The position numbers were made by a program, and so were the translations under genes. Below, piece after piece: positions 8,575 to 18,226 of a DNA stretch of 64,000 nucleotides; within the stretch, counting starts at the first letter, position 1, and the number at the start of each line of letters is the position of its first letter. Origin of the DNA: Chloroflexota bacterium (lineage in GTDB: Bacteria > Chloroflexota > Anaerolineae > Anaerolineales > Villigracilaceae); assembly GCA_021414245.1 (NCBI GenBank), contig JAIOOU010000003.1:124001-188000 (forward strand), given 5' to 3'. The notes beneath the pieces are model-generated. The model was not told the origin of the DNA. It searched no databases and saw only the letters and a program-made list of their open reading frames with translations.

Positions 8575-9591
8575 ATGCCATGGATCGCATTTATTTCCCT
8601 GGCCATCCTGTCCTACCTTGGGGTTTATTGGATCCGTCGCTATGCCGAAAAGCGCCAGCTGTTGGACCATCCCAATGAGCGCAGTTCGCATTCCACGCCC
8701 ACGCCGCGCGGCGGAGGGCTGGCGATCGTGCTGCTCGTTTTGGGAACCGGCCTGTGGTCCGCGAGGGAAGCGGGGCTTAATCAAAGCCTGGTGTATCTCG
8801 GCTGCGGGACCGTCATTGCCTGGCTGGGCTGGCGTGACGATGTCCATTCGCTTTCTCCGCGGACCCGGTTTGTAGCCCAGGGCATTGCTGCGGCCGTGTC
8901 TATTTTGGGGATGGGATATTTCAAATCCGTCACCATTCCCTTGTTTGGCGTGCTGCATCTCGGTGTCATCGGAATCGTGATCACCTTTTTTTGGATCGTC
9001 GGCCTGACCAACGCATATAACTTTATGGACGGCATTGACGGCATTGCGGGCGGCGTGGCTTTGAGCGCCGGCCTCGGCTGGACCTGGCTTTCCTCTGCGA
9101 GCGGCCATTGGGGAAATTCGTTTGTCTTCTGGATCGCTCTTTCGATCAGCGCGGCCAGTCTGGGATTTCTTGGCCACAACTGGCCGCCGGCCCGGATCTT
9201 TATGGGCGACGTGGCCAGCACTTTTCTTGGTTACAGTTTTGCCGTCCTGCCCCTGCTGTCCGCGGACAAGGGCGGGGATGCCCTCATGCTCGGCACCCTC
9301 TTGATGTGGGTCTTCATTATGGATGCCGGGGTTACTTTCATCCGCCGCGCACTCAAACGTGAAAAAATTTTTTCCGCGCATCGCACGCACCTCTATCAAC
9401 GCCTGGTCATCGGTGGATACAGTCATGCAGCAGTCAGCTCCCTGTTCATCTTGTTAACCCTGCTTGCAGGCATGCTTTCGTATCTGTGGGCGCGCGGCAG
9501 TGCGATCGCCCCGGCCTTTATCTTTTTGGGACTTCCGCTGATCTGGATTCTCCTGTCTGTTCACGCTTCCCGGCTAAAGAATGTTGACTAA
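8575..9591 (+). CDS. MraY/WecA-like glycosyl-phosphate transferase
   Basis: HPNERSSHSTPTPRGGG, AYNFMDGIDGIAGG, MGDVASTFLGY; multiple hydrophobic segments. Confidence 0.9.
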   Translation: MPWIAFISLAILSYLGVYWIRRYAEKRQLLDHPNERSSHSTPTPRGGGLAIVLLVLGTGLWSAREAGLNQSLVYLGCGTVIAWLGWRDDVHSLSPRTRFVAQGIAAAVSILGMGYFKSVTIPLFGVLHLGVIGIVITFFWIVGLTNAYNFMDGIDGIAGGVALSAGLGWTWLSSASGHWGNSFVFWIALSISAASLGFLGHNWPPARIFMGDVASTFLGYSFAVLPLLSADKGGDALMLGTLLMWVFIMDAGVTFIRRALKREKIFSAHRTHLYQRLVIGGYSHAAVSSLFILLTLLAGMLSYLWARGSAIAPAFIFLGLPLIWILLSVHASRLKNVD

Positions 9592-11659
9592 ACTCCGGAC
9601 CCTCGCTTCGCTCTTCCGGCAGGCTGGTTTTCGCTGGTCGATATTTCGCGCCGCTTACGCTTTTCGCCTGCGCACGGGATGGATCCGTTTGCAGCTGCCG
9701 GCGTATAAATGGACAGATCGTCCGCTCCAAACCTGGCTCCGGAAGGATATTCCATCGACGCCGAAATCGTATCTGGAGTGGCGCAGGGAAAATGCTCCTG
9801 CATTTTTCTTCAAGGAAGCCAGCCTGCCGAAACAGGTCCCTTGGGATAAACAAACCGCCATCGACGAGGCCGGGCGGATTCTTTCCGGTGAGATCAAATA
9901 CTTTGCCCATGAGTTTCAAACGACAGGCTTTCCTCCTGTGTGGTCCATGGATCCTGTCTCGGGGTTGGGATTGCCTGAAAATCAGTACTGGTCCACGCTC
10001 TCCCATGATGGGGCGGTGGACATTAAGTTTATTTGGGAGGCCAGCCGCTTTGGCATGGTCTATCCATTGGTCCGCGCCTATGCAGCCACAAAAGATGAAA
10101 AATATGCCCGGGCTTTTTGGAAATTGATCCTCGATTGGGCCGAACATAACCAGCCCAACACCGGTCCCAACTGGATGGATGGTCAGGAGATCGCCCTGCG
10201 CCTGATGGCCTGGAGCTTTGGCTTTTATGCATTTCTGGATTCCCCTTCCACAAAACCTGAATATGTTTCTCAATTTGTAACGATGGTCGCCGCCCAGGCA
10301 CAGCGGATTTACCGGAACCTTGGCTATGCCATTTCCACCCAAAGTAATCACACCATCAGCGAAGCCTTCGGACTGTGGCTGACGGGCACACTTTTTCCTG
10401 AATTGAATGGGTCGGATGGATATCTTTCGGTGGGACGCAAGCTTCTGGAAGGCGAAGCTGTCAGGCAGCTCTTTCCGGATGGCAGTTACTCGATGTATTC
10501 GCTTAACTATCATCGCTTCGTACTGCAGACCTATTTTTATGTCATGCGATTGGGGGAGCTGAACCATTCCAAATTTCCGGAGTCTGTATATCGTGTAGCC
10601 ACTTCGTCGATTGCCTACCTTTCTCAATTGATCGATCCGCAAACCGGTCAAATGCCGGTGTATGGCTCCAATGACGGCGCGCTTGTCCTGCCCCTCAATG
10701 ATTGCGATTTCACCGACTACCGTCCGCTCCTGCAGCTTGGCTCTTTTATAACGAACAGAAGGAGAATTTTTGAACCCGGTCCATGGGATGAGGATTTATT
10801 CTGGCTGTGTGGTCCACAGTCATTACAAGATGATGTCGAGAAATCGGTGCAAGCTGACCGGGGGTTTTCAGATGGGGGAATCTATGTTTTGCACGGACCA
10901 CAATCCAAAGTTGTCATCCGCTGCACGGATTTTCGGTCGCGTCCTTCACACGCCGACCAGCTTCACGTGGACCTGTGGTGGCAGGGCCACAACATTGCCT
11001 GTGATGCTGGAACTTATCTTTACAGCGGCTCCGGTCCCTGGCGCAATGGGCTGGCCCACACAGACGTCCACAATACTGTATCCGTTGATTCAAATGATCA
11101 GATGAGCATGGTCAGTCGTTTCACCTGGATAAATTGGGCGCAGGGGAATGTCCTTCAACAGGCCGAAGATCTCTGGCGGGGGGAACACGACGGATACCGC
11201 CGATTATCCGACCCGGTGACTCATAAGCGGACCATTCACAAGCTTGGGAATGACCGCTGGCTGGTGATTGACCATTTGCATGGCGCGCAGCCGCATCATT
11301 ACGCGCTTCATTGGCTGCTTAACGATTTCCCTTATATAAAAAACGGGAACAGTATTTATTTATGGCCGGAGACGGGGAAATATAAGGTTCAGATGGGATT
11401 GGTGGAAGGGGAGTCCACTTTCTCGCTGGTTCGCGCCGACCCCAACTCCACCCGCGGCTGGCGTTCGCGATATTACGGTCACAAAGAGCCCGCCATTTCT
11501 GCCATGCTCGAGGCGGATCGACCCAATGCCTGTTTCTGGACCTTCTTCGGGTTTGAATCCGATTTGATCGGAATGGAAGGAAAGATGTTGACAGTTAAGT
11601 CACCGGGAATGAATTCATCCATTGATCTCGCTGCATCAGACCTGAATACCCCTCTCTAG
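9581..11659 (+). CDS. heparinase II/III family (alginate-lyase-like) protein
   Basis: heparinase II/III-like central region (SRPSHADQLHVDLWWQGHNIACDAGTYLY...HNTVSVD). Confidence 0.85.
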   Translation: MLTKLRTLASLFRQAGFRWSIFRAAYAFRLRTGWIRLQLPAYKWTDRPLQTWLRKDIPSTPKSYLEWRRENAPAFFFKEASLPKQVPWDKQTAIDEAGRILSGEIKYFAHEFQTTGFPPVWSMDPVSGLGLPENQYWSTLSHDGAVDIKFIWEASRFGMVYPLVRAYAATKDEKYARAFWKLILDWAEHNQPNTGPNWMDGQEIALRLMAWSFGFYAFLDSPSTKPEYVSQFVTMVAAQAQRIYRNLGYAISTQSNHTISEAFGLWLTGTLFPELNGSDGYLSVGRKLLEGEAVRQLFPDGSYSMYSLNYHRFVLQTYFYVMRLGELNHSKFPESVYRVATSSIAYLSQLIDPQTGQMPVYGSNDGALVLPLNDCDFTDYRPLLQLGSFITNRRRIFEPGPWDEDLFWLCGPQSLQDDVEKSVQADRGFSDGGIYVLHGPQSKVVIRCTDFRSRPSHADQLHVDLWWQGHNIACDAGTYLYSGSGPWRNGLAHTDVHNTVSVDSNDQMSMVSRFTWINWAQGNVLQQAEDLWRGEHDGYRRLSDPVTHKRTIHKLGNDRWLVIDHLHGAQPHHYALHWLLNDFPYIKNGNSIYLWPETGKYKVQMGLVEGESTFSLVRADPNSTRGWRSRYYGHKEPAISAMLEADRPNACFWTFFGFESDLIGMEGKMLTVKSPGMNSSIDLAASDLNTPL

Positions 11660-11676
11660 GAGGGGTGCTTTTTTAT
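11649..11676 (+). terminator. intrinsic terminator overlapping the heparinase stop codon
   Basis: CCCCTCTCTAGGAGGGGTGCTTTTTT. Confidence 0.8.
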
Positions 11677-11700
11677 TTTAGCCGGCTATACTCGCGAATC

Positions 11701-13242
11701 ATGAGAAACATCCTGATAATCCTTGTTCTGACTTGTCTGTTATCGGCCTGTGCCACGTCAGCGCCCATCTCTGTTCCAAAGGTCGAAGTTGGGCCTCTGG
11801 CAGGCGAGTGGCTGGGCGGCTTTATTCAGGACGATGGAACGGCCGTTTCTCTGCTCGTTGATTTTGACGACGGCAGGGGTGTCTTAAAGATCCAACCTTT
11901 CACGAAATCATGGGATCTGGCGGACCTGGTTCAGGATGGAGGCAGTGTCGCCTTTGTCTTGATTGGAAAATTGGCGGATCCGTTTGAACAAATTCAGTTT
12001 GAAGGTGATTTTTCCGGCACCGGACTTGCCGGCAAACTGACCTGGAACGATGATTCCCATGAAGTTGAATTTATCAGGCTTGCGCCGATGGATTCCGCTC
12101 TGCTGGAAAAATATGTTGGCGTATATCGTTTTGACTCCGGTCGCACGGTCAGCGTGTTGCTTTGCCCAAGCTACAATGACGCCCGGCGGGAATATTTCCC
12201 GCCGGGCTTGATGTTCACTGACCTGGCGACTGGCGATTCGCGTGGACTGTATTCTCTGGAAGATTACACCTTTGGCATTGGGTCGGCGCGTGTATTGGCC
12301 TACCCCTTGGAAAAAGAACGTATCCGGTTCACAATGGATGCTGCGGGCGAAGTCACTGGGCTGGAGTCAATGATTGCGAATGATGCGGCAAAGATGGAGA
12401 CAGCATCCCGAATCAATTATTCTGTGGAGGATGTTAAATTCACCAGCGCGGATGGAGCCGTGATGGCAGGCTTGCTTACCTCGCCTGAAACTTCCGGTCC
12501 TCACCCGGCGTTCATGATGCTGCACGGTTCCGAGCCCGGGATTAAGGACGGATTTGGCCAGCAAATACTGGCTCATTATATGATCAGCCATGGGATCGCC
12601 CTCTTGACCTATGACAAACGCGGAGTGGGTGATTCGAATGGCGTTTACCGCGAAAGCGCAGACGCCGCCAATATAAAACTGATCGCTTTGGATGCTGTGG
12701 CCGGGACGGACTATCTTTCCACGCGACCGGAGGTGGACCCTGATCGGATCGGTTTGATCGGCGGCAGCCAGGCGGGCTGGGTGATTCCGGTTGCAGCTGC
12801 ACAATCAACTCAGGTGGATTTCTTTGTGATATTTTCAGGTCCGGTTGTTTCCACTGCCCAGGAGGACCATTTCAGTACGGTCACCAATGACGGCGAGTCG
12901 GCTGTAGTGTACGATGCCGAAAAACTTGACCAGGCCTTGCGTGGCATGAATCCTTCCGGCATAGCCTTCATTCCTGGCATCAATGACCTGACCCAGCCCG
13001 GTCTGTGGTTGTGGGGCAGTGTCGATAAAAATGTGCCAGCCACGGTCAGTGCGGAGAATCTGCAAACCTTGATCGATGCCGGGAAGAGCAATTTTACTTA
13101 CGTGATGCTTCCGAATGGCGATCACAATCTAAATGAGTCCGCGCATGGATATTTTGCGGAGATACCCTATGCGCCCCGGGTGCTTTATTTTTCAGCGTTG
13201 ACTGGTTGGTTAAAGGAAAACGGCATCATTCCTGTGGAATGA
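11701..13242 (+). CDS. secreted alpha/beta-hydrolase lipoprotein
   Basis: ORF 11665..13242, likely start ATG 11701; lipobox LLSAC; GLIGGSQAGW nucleophile elbow. Confidence 0.8.
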   Translation: MRNILIILVLTCLLSACATSAPISVPKVEVGPLAGEWLGGFIQDDGTAVSLLVDFDDGRGVLKIQPFTKSWDLADLVQDGGSVAFVLIGKLADPFEQIQFEGDFSGTGLAGKLTWNDDSHEVEFIRLAPMDSALLEKYVGVYRFDSGRTVSVLLCPSYNDARREYFPPGLMFTDLATGDSRGLYSLEDYTFGIGSARVLAYPLEKERIRFTMDAAGEVTGLESMIANDAAKMETASRINYSVEDVKFTSADGAVMAGLLTSPETSGPHPAFMMLHGSEPGIKDGFGQQILAHYMISHGIALLTYDKRGVGDSNGVYRESADAANIKLIALDAVAGTDYLSTRPEVDPDRIGLIGGSQAGWVIPVAAAQSTQVDFFVIFSGPVVSTAQEDHFSTVTNDGESAVVYDAEKLDQALRGMNPSGIAFIPGINDLTQPGLWLWGSVDKNVPATVSAENLQTLIDAGKSNFTYVMLPNGDHNLNESAHGYFAEIPYAPRVLYFSALTGWLKENGIIPVE

Positions 13243-13260
13243 TGCCGTGCGTTTTTTTTT
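13220..13260 (+). terminator. terminator whose stem contains the stop codon
   Basis: ACGGCATCATTCC TGT GGAATGATGCCGT GCGTTTTTTTTT. Confidence 0.85.
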
Positions 13261-13263
13261 CGA

Positions 13264-14421
13264 TTAAAGTGCCATCAGTACGTGACTGACGGCCGTGGAG
13301 GCCGGCCCGCCAAGGGACTGAATGAGCCCGTACTTTGCGTTGGCGATCTGGTTCGCTTCCGCCTGACCCCGTAACTGGGTGACCGCTTCTGCGGCTTGAT
13401 ACACGCCGGAAGCGCCGCCCGGGAATCCGCGGGCCTTCATGCCGCCCATGGTGGCACACGGGATGCGCCCCTTCAACCCAATGGAACCGTCTTCGGCCAG
13501 CTTCCAGCCTTTGCCTTTGATCGCGAATCCGACAGCCTCGAGGGACAAGGCGGCGTAAATGCTAAAGATATCGTGATATTCAAAGAAGCTGACCTGGTCC
13601 AGGATGATCCCGGCTTGTTTCATGGCCCAGCCGGCCGAAGTCTGGGCGGTATCAAAGTACAGCATATCCTTGCGGTCATGCAGGGCGAGCGTGTCTGACG
13701 AGGCTGCCGAGCCGGCGATCTTCACGAGCTGATTCGGAAAATTGGACGGGAGCAGCTCGCGGCGGGTCAGAACCAGCGCGGCAGCGCCATCCGCATTGGG
13801 GGCCACATCAAACAGATTGACTGGGTCGCTGACCATTTCCGCTTTGGAGTAGGTCTCCGGTTTGATCGCTTTTCTGAACATCGCGTTTTTATTGGCAACG
13901 CCGTTGGCATGCGCCGTCAATGCGAAGTTGGCCAGCCCGTGCGCCGGGACATTGTGTTCGTGCATGTAGCGCTTCATCAGCAACGCGGCCTGGGCGGTGG
14001 TGGTCATGCCCTGCACGGCTTCGAAATCCGAATCGCTGGTGGTGGAGACAGCCTCCTCCACTTCCGGGCCGACCTTGTCGGTGAATTTCTCGATCCCGAC
14101 CACCAGGGCTACATCCACCATGCCGCTGGCGACGGCGAGATAACCCTGGCGCAAGGCTGCGCCGCCCGAAGCGCCCGCCGCTTCGACGGTCGCGGCTTCG
14201 ATACCGGTCAGACCGGCGTAGTCCGCGATGAGCGCGCCAAGATGCGCCTGATTGGAAAGGTTTGGCGCGAACATGTTGCCCACGTAAAGGGCCTGGGGAT
14301 TTAACCCGCCAGCGTCATGCTGCGCGGCCTGGATGGCGCGCAGCGCAAGATCGCGCAGGCTGATATCCCAATGTTCGCCGACCTGAGTTTGACCGATCCC
14401 TGCGATTACCACGTCTGTCAT
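13264..14421 (-). CDS. thiolase-family (SCP-x/archaeal-type acetoacetyl-CoA thiolase) protein
   Basis: VVIAGIGQTQVGEHW, EAAGASGGAALRQGYLAVASG, YHDIFSIYAALSLEAVGF, GGMKARGFPGGASGVYQ. Confidence 0.85.
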   Translation of the reverse strand: MTDVVIAGIGQTQVGEHWDISLRDLALRAIQAAQHDAGGLNPQALYVGNMFAPNLSNQAHLGALIADYAGLTGIEAATVEAAGASGGAALRQGYLAVASGMVDVALVVGIEKFTDKVGPEVEEAVSTTSDSDFEAVQGMTTTAQAALLMKRYMHEHNVPAHGLANFALTAHANGVANKNAMFRKAIKPETYSKAEMVSDPVNLFDVAPNADGAAALVLTRRELLPSNFPNQLVKIAGSAASSDTLALHDRKDMLYFDTAQTSAGWAMKQAGIILDQVSFFEYHDIFSIYAALSLEAVGFAIKGKGWKLAEDGSIGLKGRIPCATMGGMKARGFPGGASGVYQAAEAVTQLRGQAEANQIANAKYGLIQSLGGPASTAVSHVLMAL

Positions 14422-14466
14422 GTGTTGTCCTTGTTATCGTTGCGGCCATTTAAAAGAACGGCCCGG

Positions 14467-14859
14467 TTATTTTGCTGCAAAAAGGAAGCTGGTTTTTTCA
14501 CGGGCGGGTTCCTGCAGGATAATACGGGCCGGGCCGATCAGCGTCCATGAGCTGTTTACGGGCGGCTTCATGAGCAGGGTCACAGGGTATTGAACCGCGG
14601 CCGGGATGGTGACAAATGCGGTTCCGGACTCATCGGTCCGCCCCCCGAATTGCGCGCCGCCTTCCAGCTGAACAATGAATATTGCGTCCTTCAGAGGTGT
14701 ATCCGCTGGGTCGAGCTGACCGTTTCCATTTGCGTCCACAAAGGCATATCCCGAGAAATAACTGTCGGCCACAGACGCGGCGGTTGGTGTGGACGTGAAA
14801 GCATTACAACCGGTCATGACCAGCGTCCATGTGAACAGAAAGCAGAGGTTTCGGTTCAT
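14467..14859 (-). CDS. putative lipoprotein with SdrD B/Cna-B-like region
   Basis: N-terminal lipobox VMTGC; SGYAFVDANGNGQLDPADTPLKDAIFIV. Confidence 0.6.
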   Translation of the reverse strand: MNRNLCFLFTWTLVMTGCNAFTSTPTAASVADSYFSGYAFVDANGNGQLDPADTPLKDAIFIVQLEGGAQFGGRTDESGTAFVTIPAAVQYPVTLLMKPPVNSSWTLIGPARIILQEPAREKTSFLFAAK

Positions 14860-14876
14860 TGAGTTATGGATTCCCT

Positions 14877-15959
14877 TTATTTCATCGCCAATTTGCCGCG
14901 ATAGCGGACATAGGTTGCATAATCGATCTCGGTGCGCCTTGCGATGTACTCCTGGGTCTTCACGGCCAGTCCCTGGCGTGCGGTGACTTTGTCGGTGACG
15001 AGAATGTCAAAGGCGTCTGAGCCGGCCCCGGAGCCGAAGGAGACGCACAGGATCCTGTCACCGGGCTGAGCCACATCCAGAGTCGCAGTCAGGCCGATCA
15101 TGGCCGCGCCTGCATAGGTATTCCCGATCGTGTGGACCAGGAGTCCCGGCGCGATCTGTTCGGCGGAAAATCCAAGCTGGCCCGCGACGCGCTGCGGGAA
15201 TTTTGTATTGGGCTGGTGGAAGACGGCCCACTGGTAATCTTTTGCGGTGGTGCCGCTGGCTTCCATCAAATGTGTGGCAGCTTCGGTGATGTGCTTGAAG
15301 TAGGCGGGCTCGCCCGTGAAGCGCATGCCGTGCTCGGGATACTTTTGATATTCACGCCGCCAGAAATCAGGAGTATCGGTCACGTAGGAATATGAGGAGT
15401 TGATGACCGCCAGTGACTCTTCGGCGGGTCCGATGATGTACGCGCCGCCGCCCGCGCCCGCGGTATATTCGAGTGCGTCGCCAGGCTTTCCTTGCGCGGT
15501 ATCCATGCCGATGGCCATGGCGTAATGCGCCATGCCGGAGCCGACCATTCCCATCGCGGCCACCATCGCTTCGGTGCCGGCCTTGCAGGCGAATTCAAAA
15601 TCTGCACCTTGCGTGTTGGGGACCGCTCCGATCGCTTCCGCAACCACGGTGGAAGTTGGTTTGACCGCATACGGGTGAGACTCGGACCCGACCCAGACCG
15701 CGCGCAGTTCGTGCGGATCAATTTGAGCACGCAGCATGGCATTACGTGCCGCCTCGATCGACATGGTGATCACGTCTTCATCGAGACCGGGCACGGCCTT
15801 CTCTTTGATGGGAAGTCCGCTGGTCTTACCGGTCCATACGCGCGCGACCTCCTTCGCGGGCAGACGATAGCGCGGCACATACGCGCCGTATCCGACAATG
15901 CCGACGGGCTTGTTCGGTTTGAGGAGGGTGGGGGAGTGTTGATGGGTGGGGGTTGTCAT
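14877..15959 (-). CDS. hydroxymethylglutaryl-CoA synthase (archaeal type)
   Basis: [77 protein letters not shown]. Confidence 0.9.
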   Translation of the reverse strand: MTTPTHQHSPTLLKPNKPVGIVGYGAYVPRYRLPAKEVARVWTGKTSGLPIKEKAVPGLDEDVITMSIEAARNAMLRAQIDPHELRAVWVGSESHPYAVKPTSTVVAEAIGAVPNTQGADFEFACKAGTEAMVAAMGMVGSGMAHYAMAIGMDTAQGKPGDALEYTAGAGGGAYIIGPAEESLAVINSSYSYVTDTPDFWRREYQKYPEHGMRFTGEPAYFKHITEAATHLMEASGTTAKDYQWAVFHQPNTKFPQRVAGQLGFSAEQIAPGLLVHTIGNTYAGAAMIGLTATLDVAQPGDRILCVSFGSGAGSDAFDILVTDKVTARQGLAVKTQEYIARRTEIDYATYVRYRGKLAMK

Positions 15960-15977
15960 AAGTTTCCTTATTGAACA

Positions 15978-16790
15978 CTATTTTGAAGGATCAAAGATTT
16001 CGCCAAAGTTAGCACTAGGTATTCCATTAGACCAATGCATTCTGCCGACAGAAACACCTAAACCTTTGCATACTTCTTTAATTGCTGGTTCATATACCTT
16101 TGGAAAGTCTGAACCGACTAAAACTGCTTTTAATGCACCTTCGATGCTTACATATTCTTCCGATTTGCTGTCACTATGTAGGAGCCATCTATACTCTGAT
16201 TCATTTTCCCAGTCAGGGAATTTTGTTAGGAAATACTCATTATGATGCTCAAAGAGAAATTTCCTGATCCCGTTTGTTAATCCGAGATCGATAATATCGG
16301 AATAATCGATGGGTCTTGTCACTGCTGCATTATAATTTTTATAACTAACCGGACCATGAAATATCTTACACCGGTCTTTTAGCGAAGATACAATATTGGA
16401 ATGAAGTATCTTTCCGTCAAATATCAAACAAACTCCTGAATGGTTGTCCGCATATTGTGCCCACATTCTAGGGCGATTCCAACCATGTTGGAATCTCGGC
16501 ATGATTTCGTTTTTCATTAAAGATTTATACTTCCGTTTAGGTAAATGCTGAGTCATGCACAGCACTTTCCATTCTTCTTTTGATATTCTATAAACCTCTT
16601 CGCTCTCAGGAAACGGGTACGAATCTCTTGGTTTGTAATTCTCCGGATATATAATCGCAAATGATCTCCATTTAGACTCTTTGGGATCATTGGTAAGACC
16701 CAACTGCCCAAGTCTTATTTGCCTTTTAAATAGGATTTTTTCTAGAGCCGTATCTTTTTTTGTGTAATGACAGAGTTCTCTAGGTATCAT
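15978..16790 (-). CDS. DUF2971-family protein of unknown function
   Basis: LCHYTKKDTALEKILFKRQIRLGQLGLTNDPKESKW and MWAQYADNHSGVCLIFD pattern; visibly more A/T-rich than its neighbours. Confidence 0.75.
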   Translation of the reverse strand: MIPRELCHYTKKDTALEKILFKRQIRLGQLGLTNDPKESKWRSFAIIYPENYKPRDSYPFPESEEVYRISKEEWKVLCMTQHLPKRKYKSLMKNEIMPRFQHGWNRPRMWAQYADNHSGVCLIFDGKILHSNIVSSLKDRCKIFHGPVSYKNYNAAVTRPIDYSDIIDLGLTNGIRKFLFEHHNEYFLTKFPDWENESEYRWLLHSDSKSEEYVSIEGALKAVLVGSDFPKVYEPAIKEVCKGLGVSVGRMHWSNGIPSANFGEIFDPSK

Positions 16791-16855
16791 TTTGCCTTTA
16801 TATCTATCTAAACTTTGACTTCAATCCAGCCTGCCTGTTCAAATCCGGGTCATCA

Positions 16856-18184
16856 CTACGAAATCAATTCCTTCAAGATTTCCTCCGCTCTGGTCACCCT
16901 TATGGCTTTTTCCGCCACCATCTGTGCGGCGACTCTCTCGATCTGGTCGCCTTTGGCTCCGGCGGCCAGCGCGATCTGCCGGGCATGCAGGGTCATGTGT
17001 CCGCGCTGGATGCCTTCCGTGGCGAGGGCGCGCAGGGCGGCCATATTTTGAGCCAATCCCACGCAGGCGACGATCTCGGCCAGTTCAGCGGCGGTCGTGA
17101 TGCCCATCATCTTTACCGCGGCTTGTGCAGCCGGATGGACCTTGGTCGCGCCGCCCACAATTCCTACGGCCATCGGAATCTCGATCGTGCCGACTAAATT
17201 TCCGTTCGCATCCTTGCCCCAGGTGGACAGGGAGGTATATCTGCCCGAGCGCGCAGCATAGGCATGCGCGCCCGCCTCGATGGCGCGCCAGTCATTGCCG
17301 GTGGCAAGCACCACCGCGTCCACGCCGTTCATGATGCCTTTGTTGTGGGTCGCAGCCCGGTACGGGTCACTGGCCGCGAAGGCATACGCGGCGATGATGC
17401 CATCGCGCACGGTCTCGCCTTTGAAGGTTTCGAAGCCAACCGTCAATTCGTTGACCGGAACCGTGCAGCGCGCCCGCGCCATGCGCCGGTCTGAAAGATT
17501 GGAGAGGATGCGCAAGTGCACTTTTCCGCCCGTGATGGCCTCGATCTGCGGCGCGAGCCTTTCACAGGCAGTGTTGACCGCGTTCGCGCCCATCGCATCG
17601 CGCACGTCATAGATGAGATGTACGACCAGGAACGGTCCGATGGGGGAGTCCTCGATCAGACGAATCTCCAGGTCCCTGGCACCGCCTCCCATCATGCGCA
17701 GAGTTGATTCCGCCCGATCGGCATTGGCCAGCAGTTCGGCCTTGTGCTCATACAGTTTTAAACGTGCCTCGTCCATGTTGACCACATTAATGAGCTGCAT
17801 CTGTCCGATCATCAGGGATTCGGTGGTGGTGGCGGTGAATCCGCCGCCCGCCCGGACCAGTTTTGCCATGAACGACACCCCAGCCACAATGGAGGGTTCC
17901 TCGACTACAAAGGGAATGAGCACGTCCCGTCCGTTGATCATGAAATTCAACCCGACCCCGATCGGGAGCGAATACATTCCGACCACATTTTCGATCATGT
18001 GGTCCGCTGTTTCAGCGGAAAGTCCGCCCGTGGTAAACGGAAGCAGGTCTTCGGGAGTCAGAGGCGAGGCGTCCACCAACTTTGCGCGCCTCTCCTCGAG
18101 GGTCAGGTTGTAAAATCCGGAAATGCGGGAATTGGTCATTTGTTGGTCCAAGTGTAGTTTGAGTGCTCTTTCAAATTCTATCAA
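16856..18184 (-). CDS. hydroxymethylglutaryl-CoA reductase, class II (degradative-type sequence)
   Basis: ISGFYNLTLEERRAKL, ENVVGMYSLPIGVGLNFMINGRD, VEEPSIVAGVSFMAKL, ATHNKGIMNGVDAVVLATGNDWRA. Confidence 0.92.
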   Translation of the reverse strand: MIEFERALKLHLDQQMTNSRISGFYNLTLEERRAKLVDASPLTPEDLLPFTTGGLSAETADHMIENVVGMYSLPIGVGLNFMINGRDVLIPFVVEEPSIVAGVSFMAKLVRAGGGFTATTTESLMIGQMQLINVVNMDEARLKLYEHKAELLANADRAESTLRMMGGGARDLEIRLIEDSPIGPFLVVHLIYDVRDAMGANAVNTACERLAPQIEAITGGKVHLRILSNLSDRRMARARCTVPVNELTVGFETFKGETVRDGIIAAYAFAASDPYRAATHNKGIMNGVDAVVLATGNDWRAIEAGAHAYAARSGRYTSLSTWGKDANGNLVGTIEIPMAVGIVGGATKVHPAAQAAVKMMGITTAAELAEIVACVGLAQNMAALRALATEGIQRGHMTLHARQIALAAGAKGDQIERVAAQMVAEKAIRVTRAEEILKELIS

Positions 18185-18226
18185 AATGCCGTGGATTGAT
18201 TATAATGTCTGCGAGGTATCTTTGAT

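Noticed and set aside
8569-9426. 285-aa minus-strand ORF opposite the MraY-like gene
   Set aside because: Shadow ORF rich in Asp/His/Gln/Gly typical of antisense of membrane proteins.
9518-10651. 377-aa minus-strand ORF opposite the heparinase gene
   Set aside because: Antisense shadow ORF in a region fully explained by the plus-strand glycosyl-phosphate transferase and heparinase genes.
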